NCBI RefSeq assembly: GCF_035325925.1
Contig: NZ_DAOKZA010000022.1
Coordinates: forward strand, 1-56,403
Reading direction: 5' to 3'
DNA: 56,403 nucleotides
Origin: Calidifontimicrobium sp035325925
GTDB lineage: Bacteria; Pseudomonadota; Gammaproteobacteria; Burkholderiales; Burkholderiaceae_C
How positions within the stretch are numbered: position 1 is the stretch's first letter; the number at the start of each line of letters is the position of its first letter. The notes beneath the pieces are model-generated. The model saw nothing but the letters and a program-made list of their open reading frames with translations, was not told where the DNA came from and made no database searches. Shown here piece by piece: positions 22,079-29,568 of the stretch. The translations under genes and the position numbers were made by a program.

Positions 22079-23047
22079 ATGAAAGCCCTTCTTCACGCCA
22101 CGCTCGCCGCCGTCGCGCTCGCTGCCGGCGCCGCCCAGGCCCAGACCAAGTGGGACCTGCCGGCCGCCTACCCGGCGTCGAACTTCCACACCGAGAACCT
22201 GGTGGCCTTCGCCAACGACGTCGACCAGGCCACGGGCGGCAAGCTGAAGATCACCGTGCACGCCAACGCGTCGCTGTTCAAGGCGCCCGAGATCAAGCGC
22301 GCCGTGCAGGGCGGCCAGGCGCAGATCGGCGAGATCCTGCTCGTGAACTTCCAGAACGAGTGGCAGATCTTCGGCGCCGACGGGCTGCCGTTCCTCGCCG
22401 ACAGCTACGACAGCGCGATGAAGCTGTACCAGGCGCAGAAGCCGCTGCTGCAGAAGAAGCTCGGCGAGCAGGGCATGCTGCTGCTGTACGCGGTCGCGTG
22501 GCCGCCGCAGGGCATCTACGTGAAGAAGCCGATCGCCTCGGCCGCCGACCTCAAGGGCGTCAAGTGGCGCGCCTACAGCCCGGCCACCGCGCGCATCGCC
22601 GAGCTCGTCGGCGCGCAGCCGGTGACGGTGCAGGCCGCCGAGCTGAGCCAGGCGATGGCCACCGGCGTCGTCGAGAGCTACATGTCGTCGGGCTCGACCG
22701 GCTACGACACCAAGACCTACGAGCACATCAAGTACTGGTACGACACCCAGGCCTGGCTGCCGAAGAACGCGGTGATCGTCAACAAGCGTGCCTTCGACGC
22801 GCTCGACAAGGCCACGCAGGACGCGCTGCTGAAGGCCGGTGCCGCCGCCGAGCAGCGCGGCTGGGCGGCGAGCCAGCGCGTCAACACCGAGTCGCTCGAC
22901 AAGCTGCGGGCCAACGGCATGAACATCGTGCCGCCGTCGCCGCAGCTCAAGGCCGACCTGCAGAAGGTCGGCGAGACGATGCTCAAGGAGTGGCTCGAGA
23001 AGGCCGGCGCCGAGGGCCAGCAGCTGGTCGACGCGTTCCGCAAGTGA
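22079..23047 (+). CDS. TRAP transporter solute-binding protein (DctP family)
   Basis: A 322-residue periplasmic binding protein. It starts at ATG 22079 with CAGGAG upstream and has a signal peptide (LLHATLAAVALAAGAAQA, mature QTKWDLPAAYP). The DctP middle segment is present (DLKGVKWRAYSPATARIAEL, then QAAELSQAMATGVVESYMSS). It differs clearly from the first binding protein of this window. Divergence from the oxoprolinase and regulator genes suggests the ligand is the ring compound, or its product, that the oxoprolinase handles. This is inference only. Confidence 0.93.
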   Translation: MKALLHATLAAVALAAGAAQAQTKWDLPAAYPASNFHTENLVAFANDVDQATGGKLKITVHANASLFKAPEIKRAVQGGQAQIGEILLVNFQNEWQIFGADGLPFLADSYDSAMKLYQAQKPLLQKKLGEQGMLLLYAVAWPPQGIYVKKPIASAADLKGVKWRAYSPATARIAELVGAQPVTVQAAELSQAMATGVVESYMSSGSTGYDTKTYEHIKYWYDTQAWLPKNAVIVNKRAFDALDKATQDALLKAGAAAEQRGWAASQRVNTESLDKLRANGMNIVPPSPQLKADLQKVGETMLKEWLEKAGAEGQQLVDAFRK

Positions 23048-23054
23048 CGCCGCG

Positions 23055-23588
23055 GTGAGCCTGCCCGAGGCGCCCCGCGGTGCGCTGCGCCGCGTGCTCG
23101 ACGCGCTGTACGACGGCGCCGCGTGGCTCGCGGCGCTGTTCATGGTCGGGCTGCTGGCGATGGTGTGGCTGTCGATCCTCGGGCGGCAGCTGCACTTCCA
23201 CGTGCCGGGGACCGACGCCTACGCCGGCTATCTGATGGCCGCGGCCGGGTTCCTCGCGCTCGCGCACACGCTCAAGCGTGGCGAGCACATCCGTGTGACG
23301 CTGCTGCTCGCCCGGCTGCGCGGGCGGGCGCGCCGCGCGCTCGAGCTGTGGTCGATCGGCGCGTCGGCGCTGCTGGCGCTGCTGCTGGCGTTCTACAGCG
23401 TGCGGCTGGTGTGGCTGTCGCACCGGTTCCACGACGTCTCGACCGCCAGCGACGCGACGCCGCTGTGGCTGCCGCAGATCGGCATGGCGCTGGGCTGCGT
23501 GGTGTTCGCGCTGGCGCTGGTCGACGAGTGGGTGCTCGCGCTGCGCGGGCGCAGCGGCATCGCGGCAACGTCCACGCGGCACGAGTGA
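23055..23588 (+). CDS. TRAP transporter small permease (DctQ family)
   Basis: A 177-residue protein with four membrane segments. It starts at GTG 23055, seven bases after the binding-protein stop. The stretch GFLALAHTLKRGEHIRVTLL is the conserved DctQ loop. It ends seven bases before the large permease gene, so the three TRAP genes form a tight operon. Confidence 0.92.
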   Translation: MSLPEAPRGALRRVLDALYDGAAWLAALFMVGLLAMVWLSILGRQLHFHVPGTDAYAGYLMAAAGFLALAHTLKRGEHIRVTLLLARLRGRARRALELWSIGASALLALLLAFYSVRLVWLSHRFHDVSTASDATPLWLPQIGMALGCVVFALALVDEWVLALRGRSGIAATSTRHE

Positions 23589-23595
23589 GGCGCCG

Positions 23596-24897
23596 GTGAA
23601 CGACGTCGCGATCTCGCTGCTGCTGGTGGCCACGCTGTTCGCGATCCTCGGCAGCGGGGTGTGGATCGGGCTGACGCTGTCGGGCGTGGCGTGGGTCGCG
23701 ATGCAGCTGTTCAGCGCGCGCCCGGCCGGCGACGCGATGGCGGTGACGATCTGGGGCAGCGCGTCGAGCTGGACGCTGACCGCGCTGCCGCTGTTCGTGT
23801 GGATGGGCGAGATCCTGTTCCGCACCCGGCTGAGCCAGGACATGTTCCGCGGCCTGGCGCCGTGGATGCAGCCGCTGCCCGGGCGGCTGCTGCACACCAA
23901 CGTGATCGGCTGCGCGATCTTCGCGGCGGTGTCGGGGTCGAGCGCGGCGACCTGCGCGACGATCGGCAAGATGAGCCTGCCCGAGCTGCGGCGCCGCGGC
24001 TACCCCGACGGCATCGCGGTGGGCTCGCTCGCCGGCGCGGGCACGCTGGGGCTGCTGATCCCGCCGTCGATCATCATGATCGTCTACGGCGTCAGCGCCG
24101 ACGTGTCGATCGCGCAGCTGTTCATCGCCGGCGTGGTCCCCGGGCTGCTGCTGGCGGCGCTGTTCTCCGGCTACCTGGTGCTGTGGTCCTGGCGCCACCC
24201 GCAGCAGGTGCCACCCGCCGAGCCGGGCGTGACGCTGCGCCACAAGCTGCGCGAGTCGCGCCACCTGCTGCCGGTGGTCGCGCTGATCCTGGCCGTGCTC
24301 GGCTCGATCTACGCCGGCATCGCCACCGCCACCGAAGCCGCGGCGGTCGGCGTGGTCGGCGCGCTGATCGTCTCGGCGGCGCAGGGCTCGCTGAGCTGGC
24401 GCACCTTCAAGGACTCGCTGCTCGGCGGCACGCGCATGTACTGCATGATCGCGCTGATCCTCGCCGGCGCGGCATTCCTGACGCTGGCGATGGGCTACAT
24501 CGGGCTGCCGCGCCAGCTCGCCGAGTGGATCGGCTCGCTCGGCCTGACGCCGCTGCAGCTGCTGGTGGCCCTGGCGCTGTTCTACATCCTGCTCGGCTGC
24601 TTCCTCGACGGCATCTCGATCGTCGTGCTGACGATGGGCGTGATCCTGCCGACCGTGCAGGCCGCCGGCATCGACCTGCTGTGGTTCGGCGTCTTCGTCG
24701 TGCTCGTCGTCGAGATGGCGCAGATCACGCCCCCGGTGGGCTTCAACCTGTTCGTGCTGCAGGGCATGACCGGGCGCGAGATCGGCTGGATCGCGCGCGT
24801 CACGCTGCCCTTTTTCGGCCTCATGGTGCTCGCGCTGGCGCTGGTGTACCTGCTGCCCGACCTCGTGACATTCCTGCCCCGGCAGATGCGTGGCTGA
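23596..24897 (+). CDS. TRAP transporter large permease (DctM family)
   Basis: A 433-residue, about 12-helix membrane protein starting at GTG 23596. DctM marks: SSWTLTALPLFVWMGEILFR, FAAVSGSSAATCATIGKMSL, GLLIPPSIIMIVYGVSADVS, GIATATEAAAVGVVG, and VEMAQITPPVGFNLFVLQGM near the end. It completes the second TRAP system. The next gene starts 45 bp downstream and is unrelated (GspE-like). Confidence 0.95.
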   Translation: MNDVAISLLLVATLFAILGSGVWIGLTLSGVAWVAMQLFSARPAGDAMAVTIWGSASSWTLTALPLFVWMGEILFRTRLSQDMFRGLAPWMQPLPGRLLHTNVIGCAIFAAVSGSSAATCATIGKMSLPELRRRGYPDGIAVGSLAGAGTLGLLIPPSIIMIVYGVSADVSIAQLFIAGVVPGLLLAALFSGYLVLWSWRHPQQVPPAEPGVTLRHKLRESRHLLPVVALILAVLGSIYAGIATATEAAAVGVVGALIVSAAQGSLSWRTFKDSLLGGTRMYCMIALILAGAAFLTLAMGYIGLPRQLAEWIGSLGLTPLQLLVALALFYILLGCFLDGISIVVLTMGVILPTVQAAGIDLLWFGVFVVLVVEMAQITPPVGFNLFVLQGMTGREIGWIARVTLPFFGLMVLALALVYLLPDLVTFLPRQMRG

Positions 24898-24942
24898 TTT
24901 ACCATCGGGCGCATCCGCCACCGTAGCCCTCGCAGCGACCGC

Positions 24943-26013
24943 ATGGTCTTCACCCCGCGCAAGCCCGGCCTCGAGTTCCCGCCGCTGTTCGACATCCTGC
25001 CCGAGGAGGAGCGCTGGCCGCAGCCGCCGTTCGCCTGGGGCCACGAGCCGGTCGACGAGCACGCGTTCCAGCCCTGCCGGCTCGAGCTGGTCAACGGCCA
25101 GAGCGTCGACGGCGAGATGATGCGCTTCGAGCCGATGGCCGGGCGCATCGAGTTCCGGCGCGACGCGTCGTCGGGCGCCGTCGCGGTGCCGTTCGACAAG
25201 CTGCGGTCGATCGCGCTGACCGAGCCGCTGGTGCCGCAGTCGCACTCGCGCGGCATGCCGGTGGCCGAGCACGAGTGCGAGTTCCGGCTCGTGCGCAGCG
25301 ACGGTTCGACGCTCGCCGGGCTGACGGTCGGGCGCGTCGAGAACCAGTTCGGGCTGTACCTGTTCCCGCCGGTCGACGTCGACCGCACCGTCACGCGGCT
25401 GTTCGTGCCGCGCGCCGCGTACCGCGAGGTGCAGTTCGGGCCCACCGCGGTCGAGTCCGCCACCGGCGCCTGGCTGCACACGCGCGAGGCGCTCGCCGAG
25501 GCGATCGCGATGCAGGAGCATGCGCCGGTGCTGCCGATGGGCCAGGCGCTGCTGAACCTGGGCATGGTGACGGTGCGCCAGGTCGAGCGCGCGCTGGCGC
25601 AGCAGACCCCCGAACGCGACAAGCCGCTGGGGCAGGTGCTGGTCGACGCCGGCGTGATCACGTCGTCCGACCTCGAGGCGGCGCTGGCGCACAAGATGGG
25701 CTACCCGCTGGTCGACGTCGACCGCTTCCCGCTCGACCCGGTGGCGATGCGCTGCCTGCCGGTGCGCACGGTGCTCTCGATGCAGGCGCTGCCGCTGATG
25801 ATCGACCAGGGGCGGCTGGTGTTCGCGGTGGCCAGCCCGTCGAAGGTGCCGTCGCTGAACATGCTGCGCGCGATGGCCAACGTGGCGCCGGTGGCCGTGC
25901 TGGCGCGGCGTCAGCAACTCGGGCTGAAGCTCGCGTCGCTGGTGCAGCAGGATGTGTGGGCACCGGTGGTGCCGGCCGAGCTGCCCCTCGACGACAGCAA
26001 GGCGACCGACTGA
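24943..26013 (+). CDS. GspE/PilB-like N-terminal protein without ATPase domain
   Basis: A 356-residue protein. Residues about 44-166 hold two beta-rich repeats (CRLELVNGQSVDGEM and CEFRLVRSDGSTLAG as their starts), the second ending in LYLFPPV...RLFVPRAAYREVQFG. Residues 198-221 and 228-251 are two tandem 24-residue MshEN-type motifs (PMGQALLNLGMVTVRQVERA and PLGQVLVDAGVITSSDLEAA as their openings), the pattern that binds c-di-GMP in MshE. The rest is the T2SSE_N fold (MGYPLVDVDRFPLDPVAM). No Walker motifs follow. The next gene has the same N-terminal layout plus a full ATPase, so this looks like a regulatory paralogue or partner. No other secretion or pilus gene is in the window. Confidence 0.8.
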   Translation: MVFTPRKPGLEFPPLFDILPEEERWPQPPFAWGHEPVDEHAFQPCRLELVNGQSVDGEMMRFEPMAGRIEFRRDASSGAVAVPFDKLRSIALTEPLVPQSHSRGMPVAEHECEFRLVRSDGSTLAGLTVGRVENQFGLYLFPPVDVDRTVTRLFVPRAAYREVQFGPTAVESATGAWLHTREALAEAIAMQEHAPVLPMGQALLNLGMVTVRQVERALAQQTPERDKPLGQVLVDAGVITSSDLEAALAHKMGYPLVDVDRFPLDPVAMRCLPVRTVLSMQALPLMIDQGRLVFAVASPSKVPSLNMLRAMANVAPVAVLARRQQLGLKLASLVQQDVWAPVVPAELPLDDSKATD

Positions 26014-26138
26014 GCTTCGTCGCGGCGCGCCGCGCGGATCTGCGCGTCATTCCCCGGCCTTCTTGCCGCATCCCGGCGGTCGGCGCTGTCTAGCATCGCG
26101 CTGCGGCTGGACCGGCGTCCACCGCGCGAGGAGCTTCG

Positions 26139-28628
26139 ATGACGGACATGTCGGTCCCACCCCCTGGCCTGCGCGATCCGGCACCGCCGGACGGCGCGCG
26201 CGCGGGCGGGTGCTGGCCGGCGCCGCCCTACCCCGCCTACGCGCTGACCCGGCTGTCGCTGCCCGAGGACTGCACGATCGAGGGCCTGAACGGCAAGACG
26301 GTGCACGGCGTGCTGGTCGAGTTCGACGCGCCGCAGCGCAACGCGCGCGTGCGCGTCGGCGCGAGCCGCACGCCGCTCGCATTCGGCTTCGACCAGTTCC
26401 TGCAGCTGACGCTGACGACCCCGGTGCGCGCGCACGACGTCGCCGGCGACGCCGCGCTGGCGCGGGTCGACGCCGCCGGCGACGTCGAGTACCGGCTGAC
26501 GCTGGCCGACGGACGCCGGCGCGACGGATGCACGCTGGGCCACGTCGAGACCGACGACGGCCTGTTCCTGTTTCCGCCGCTCGAGCGCCCCGGTGCGGTG
26601 CAGCGCGTATTCGTGCCACGCGCGCGCTACCGGTCGGTGAGCTTCGGCCGCCCCCTCGGCGAGGAGCTGGTGGCCCAGCACAGGATCAGCGCGCAGCAGC
26701 TCGAACAGGCGCTGGCCGAGCAGCAGCGCCTGCGCACGCGCCGCCTCGGCGAGGCCCTGGTGTCCGAGCGCGTGGTCACCGCCGAGCAGCTGCTCGCGGC
26801 GCTCGAACACCAGAACCGCATGCCGATGATGCGCATCGGCGAGGCGCTGATCGGCCTGGGCATGATCACCCCGCACCAGCTCGACGAGGCGCTCGAACAG
26901 CAGAAGCTCGACCGCTCGCTGCCGCTGGGCGAGCTGCTGGTGCGCCAGGGCCTGGTCTCGCGGCAGGACCTGCAGACCGCGCTGGCGCGCAAGATGGGCT
27001 ACCCGGTGGTCGACGTCGCCGGCTTCGCCGCCGAGGCCGAAGCGGTGCGCAGCGTGCCCTTCGTCGTCGCGCACCGGCTCAACGCGCTGCCGCTGCTGCG
27101 CCGCACCGGCCGGCTGGTGGTGGCGATGGACGACCCGACCGCGCGCGCGGCGATCGAGGAGCTCGAGTTCGTCGCGCAGGCGAAGGCGGTGCCGGTGATC
27201 GCGCCGGCCGCCGACATCGCGCGCGCGCTGCTCGCCACCTACGAACGTTTCGGTGCCGACACCCGCCACGGCCCGGCCGCGGGCGACGACGGCGACGGCG
27301 ATGCGCTCGATGCCAGCCAGCTCGTCGCGTCGCTCGAGCAGCAAACCGCGATCGACCGCGACGACGAACCGGCGATCGAGCAGTCCGACAACTCGCTGGT
27401 GCGGCTGGTCAACACGATGATCGTCGACGCGTGGATGCAGCGCGTGTCCGACATCCACGTCGAGACGCATCCCGGGCGCGAGAAGCTGCGCATCCGCTTC
27501 CGCCGCGACGGCGTGCTGCGCCCGTACCTGGAGCTGCCGCACACCTACCGGGCGGCGCTGGTGGCGCGCATCAAGATCATGTGCGACCTCGACATCAGTG
27601 AACGTCGCCGGCCGCAGGACGGCAAGATCAATTTCGCTCGCTTCAGCCCGCAGCACCGCCTGGAGCTGCGCGTGGCGACCATCCCGACCGCCAACGGGCT
27701 CGAGGACGTCGTGATGCGCATCCTCGCGTCGACCCGGCCGCTGCCGATCGGCGAGCTGGGTCTGTCGGCGCCGAACCTCGAGCGGCTGCGCCGCGCGATC
27801 CACCGTCCCTACGGCCTGGTGCTGTGCGTCGGCCCCACCGGCAGCGGCAAGACGACCACGCTGCACTCGCTGCTGGGCGACATCAACCAGCCCGATCGCA
27901 AGATCTGGACCGCCGAGGACCCGATCGAGATCACGCAGGCCGGACTGCGCCAGGTGCAGGTCAACCCGAAGATCGACTGGACCTTCGCGAAGGCGCTGCG
28001 CGCGCTGCTGCGCGCCGACCCCGACGTGATCATGGTCGGCGAGATCCGCGACCAGGAGACCGCGCAGGTGGCGATCGAGGCGTCGCTGACCGGCCACCTG
28101 GTGTTGAGCACGCTGCACACCAACAGCGCCGCCGAGACCGTCACGCGGCTGCTCGACATGGGCATGGACCCGTTCAACTTCGGCGACTCGCTGCTCGCCG
28201 TGCTCGCGCAGCGCCTGGTGCGCCGGCTGTGCCCGCACTGCCGCACGACGCGCGACGCGACCGACGCCGAGGTGCAGGACCTGCTGCAGGACCATCTGCA
28301 CGTGTTCTTCGACGACGCGCGCCCCGACCCCGACAAGGTGCTCGCCGACTGGAACGCACGCTTCGGCCGCGACGGCCGGCTGCCGTGGCACGAGGCGCCG
28401 GGCTGCACGCACTGCGACGGCAGCGGCTTCGAGGGGCGCGTCGGCCTGCACGAGCTGATGACGGTCACGCGTGCGCTGCGCCGCCTCGTCGTCACGCGCG
28501 GCAGCGTCGAGCAGCTGCAGCGCCAGGCGCTCGACGACGGCACGCGCACGCTGCGCCAGGACGGCATCGAGAAGGTGCTCGCGGGCCTGACGACGATCGG
28601 CGAGGTGCGCGCGACGAGCAACGTGTGA
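26139..28628 (+). CDS. GspE/PulE/PilB family ATPase with four tandem MshEN motifs
   Basis: An 829-residue motor ATPase of the type II secretion/type IV pilus class. Residues about 44-170 repeat the beta-rich domain of the preceding gene (GLFLFPPL...RVFVPRARYRSVSFG). Residues 171-285 contain four MshEN-like units starting PLGEELV, RLGEALV, RIGEALI and PLGELLV, so several c-di-GMP sites are possible. The ATPase shows Walker A GPTGSGKTTT (565-574), an Asp box near 590-596 (TAEDPIE), Walker B with the His box (RADPDVIMVGEIRDQE, HLVLSTLHT), and Zn-binding CPHC (698-701) and CTHC (756-759). ATG 26139 has GAGGAG upstream. It is an orphan here, so which machine it drives is unknown. Confidence 0.9.
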   Translation: MTDMSVPPPGLRDPAPPDGARAGGCWPAPPYPAYALTRLSLPEDCTIEGLNGKTVHGVLVEFDAPQRNARVRVGASRTPLAFGFDQFLQLTLTTPVRAHDVAGDAALARVDAAGDVEYRLTLADGRRRDGCTLGHVETDDGLFLFPPLERPGAVQRVFVPRARYRSVSFGRPLGEELVAQHRISAQQLEQALAEQQRLRTRRLGEALVSERVVTAEQLLAALEHQNRMPMMRIGEALIGLGMITPHQLDEALEQQKLDRSLPLGELLVRQGLVSRQDLQTALARKMGYPVVDVAGFAAEAEAVRSVPFVVAHRLNALPLLRRTGRLVVAMDDPTARAAIEELEFVAQAKAVPVIAPAADIARALLATYERFGADTRHGPAAGDDGDGDALDASQLVASLEQQTAIDRDDEPAIEQSDNSLVRLVNTMIVDAWMQRVSDIHVETHPGREKLRIRFRRDGVLRPYLELPHTYRAALVARIKIMCDLDISERRRPQDGKINFARFSPQHRLELRVATIPTANGLEDVVMRILASTRPLPIGELGLSAPNLERLRRAIHRPYGLVLCVGPTGSGKTTTLHSLLGDINQPDRKIWTAEDPIEITQAGLRQVQVNPKIDWTFAKALRALLRADPDVIMVGEIRDQETAQVAIEASLTGHLVLSTLHTNSAAETVTRLLDMGMDPFNFGDSLLAVLAQRLVRRLCPHCRTTRDATDAEVQDLLQDHLHVFFDDARPDPDKVLADWNARFGRDGRLPWHEAPGCTHCDGSGFEGRVGLHELMTVTRALRRLVVTRGSVEQLQRQALDDGTRTLRQDGIEKVLAGLTTIGEVRATSNV

Positions 28629-28631
28629 GTT

Positions 28632-28716
28632 GAGACCCCCCCGAAGCGCCTTCGGCGCCTCCCCCTAGGGGGCACCGCCGGCGGACTGGCGAAGCCGGAT
28701 CCGCGGCGGTTGCTTG
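28632..28716. repeat. Dispersed hairpin-rich repeat, copy 1
   Basis: About 85 bp, near-identical to copy 2 at 28783-28867. It is built of small palindromes: GCGCC-TTC-GGCGC, CCCCCTAGGGGG and CCGCCGGCGG, and ends GAAGCCGGATCCGCGGCGG. It lies right after the stop of the ATPase gene. It could act as a transcription end or mRNA-stabilising element; it has no run of Ts. Confidence 0.8.
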
Positions 28717-28782
28717 TAGGCGAGCGATTCGTCGGTCGCCCGTGTTGCGCAGCGCGATGGAGGTTGGGAGGGAACTACGACC

Positions 28783-28867
28783 GAGATCCCCCCGAAGCGC
28801 CTTCGGCGCCTCCGCCCAGGGGGCACCACCCGTGGACCGGCGAAGCCGGATCCGCGGCGGATGCTTG
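28783..28867. repeat. Dispersed hairpin-rich repeat, copy 2
   Basis: Same orientation as copy 1 and differs at scattered positions; for example, it has CTCCGCCCAGGGGG where copy 1 has CTCCCCCTAGGGGG. The shared segments GAAGCGCCTTCGGCGCCTCC and GGCGAAGCCGGATCCGCGGC are identical. The pattern of conserved stems with drifting spacers fits a mobile or spreading non-coding element. Confidence 0.8.
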
Positions 28868-28934
28868 ATGACATGCGGGGCGTCCGTGGCGTGTGGCGCG
28901 GTCGAGCCGCCGAGCCGGCTCCCTCCTGAAGTGC

Positions 28935-28948
28935 CCCTTCGGGGGCGG
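28935..28948 (-). terminator. Stem-loop downstream of the aldehyde oxidoreductase operon
   Basis: A perfect 5-bp GC stem (GCCCC / GGGGC) with a four-base loop lies 7 bp past the last stop of the minus-strand operon (28955). There is no T tract, so it may only slow or protect the transcript end. Confidence 0.35.
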
Positions 28949-28954
28949 GCGGGC

Positions 28955-29254
28955 TCACCCGCCGCCGCGATGGGTGTAGAGGTCGAAGAAGCGCATGAAA
29001 CCGCGGCGCTCGTCGGCGCCGACGTCGTCGAAGTCGAAGCGCACCTGCAGCCGCGGCAGCACGATCGACGCGATGCGCCGCGGCGGCAGCACCTGCCAGT
29101 CCAGGTGCAGCCGGCCACCGCCGATGCGCACGTCGGCGCCGTCGGCGCGCCAGGCCACCGCACGGCCACCGCTGGCGCCGGGAAGCCAGCGGCGCAGCTC
29201 GTCGGGTGTGCAGCCCATCTCGCGCTCGAAACGCGCACCGTCTTCGCACCGCAC
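28955..29254 (-). CDS. Small conserved-looking protein of the aldehyde oxidoreductase operon
   Basis: A 99-residue product from GTG 29254, or 87 residues from ATG 29218 (MGCTPDELRRWLPGASGG). It is soluble, with a mixed alpha/beta pattern (AVAWRADGADVRIGGGRLHL, IASIVLPRLQVRFDFDDV) and Arg/Asp-rich ends. I do not recognise the family. It starts 24 bp after the MoaD-like gene on the same strand, as the last gene of the operon, so a role in cofactor insertion or enzyme maturation is plausible. Good codon bias and the tight spacing support it being real. Confidence 0.65.
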   Translation of the reverse strand: MRCEDGARFEREMGCTPDELRRWLPGASGGRAVAWRADGADVRIGGGRLHLDWQVLPPRRIASIVLPRLQVRFDFDDVGADERRGFMRFFDLYTHRGGG

Positions 29255-29278
29255 CGGCGAAGCCCGCTGCGCGTCGGC

Positions 29279-29533
29279 TCAGCCGCCGGCGATCGGCGGC
29301 CAGATCGCGAGCACGTCGCCTTCGGCCAGCCGGCGCGCCGCACGCTCGTGCGGCGGCACGAACACGCCGTTGACCAGCACCAGGTGCACCAGCTTCATCG
29401 GCAGGTTGAACGGCTCGACGACGTCGGCGATCGTCGCGTCGGGCGCCACGTCGATCGTCACCTGATTGCCGGCCCGCGCCTCGTGCGGCAGGTAGGACGT
29501 GAGGCTGGCGTAGAGCTTGAACGTGATGCGCAT
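29279..29533 (-). CDS. MoaD/ThiS-like sulfur-carrier protein
   Basis: An 84-residue protein from ATG 29533 (MRITFKLYASLTSYLP). It has the beta-grasp fold pattern and ends in PPIAGG, the C-terminal Gly-Gly that is thiocarboxylated to carry sulfur into the dithiolene of molybdopterin. Dedicated MoaD-like genes accompany tungsten aldehyde oxidoreductase genes in other bacteria. Here it follows the FAD-subunit gene by 35 bp, so it probably serves synthesis of the tungsten-bis-pyranopterin cofactor for the enzyme encoded upstream. Confidence 0.85.
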   Translation of the reverse strand: MRITFKLYASLTSYLPHEARAGNQVTIDVAPDATIADVVEPFNLPMKLVHLVLVNGVFVPPHERAARRLAEGDVLAIWPPIAGG

Positions 29534-29568
29534 CGCGCGATGTTGCCGCACGGGCCGCCGCGGCGTGC

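Larger units (their letters stand above)
28629..28954. other. Gene-free interval holding the repeat pair
   Basis: This 326-bp gap between the plus-strand ATPase gene and the minus-strand small gene at 28955 holds two copies of a hairpin-rich repeat, a 66-bp unique spacer (28717-28782), and near its right end a stem GCCCC-TTCG-GGGGC (28935-28948) that may end transcription of the minus-strand operon. I see no convincing coding frame in it; the open frames crossing it on the minus strand run through the repeats and are unlikely to be genes. Confidence 0.6.

Noticed and set aside
23272..25917. An 881-codon minus-strand open frame over the second TRAP permease and GspE-like genes
   Set aside because: Same compositional artefact; contains no recognisable motif.
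28665..29249. A 194-codon minus-strand frame through the repeat region
   Set aside because: It runs through the hairpin repeats and overlaps the better supported 99-codon gene in another frame.
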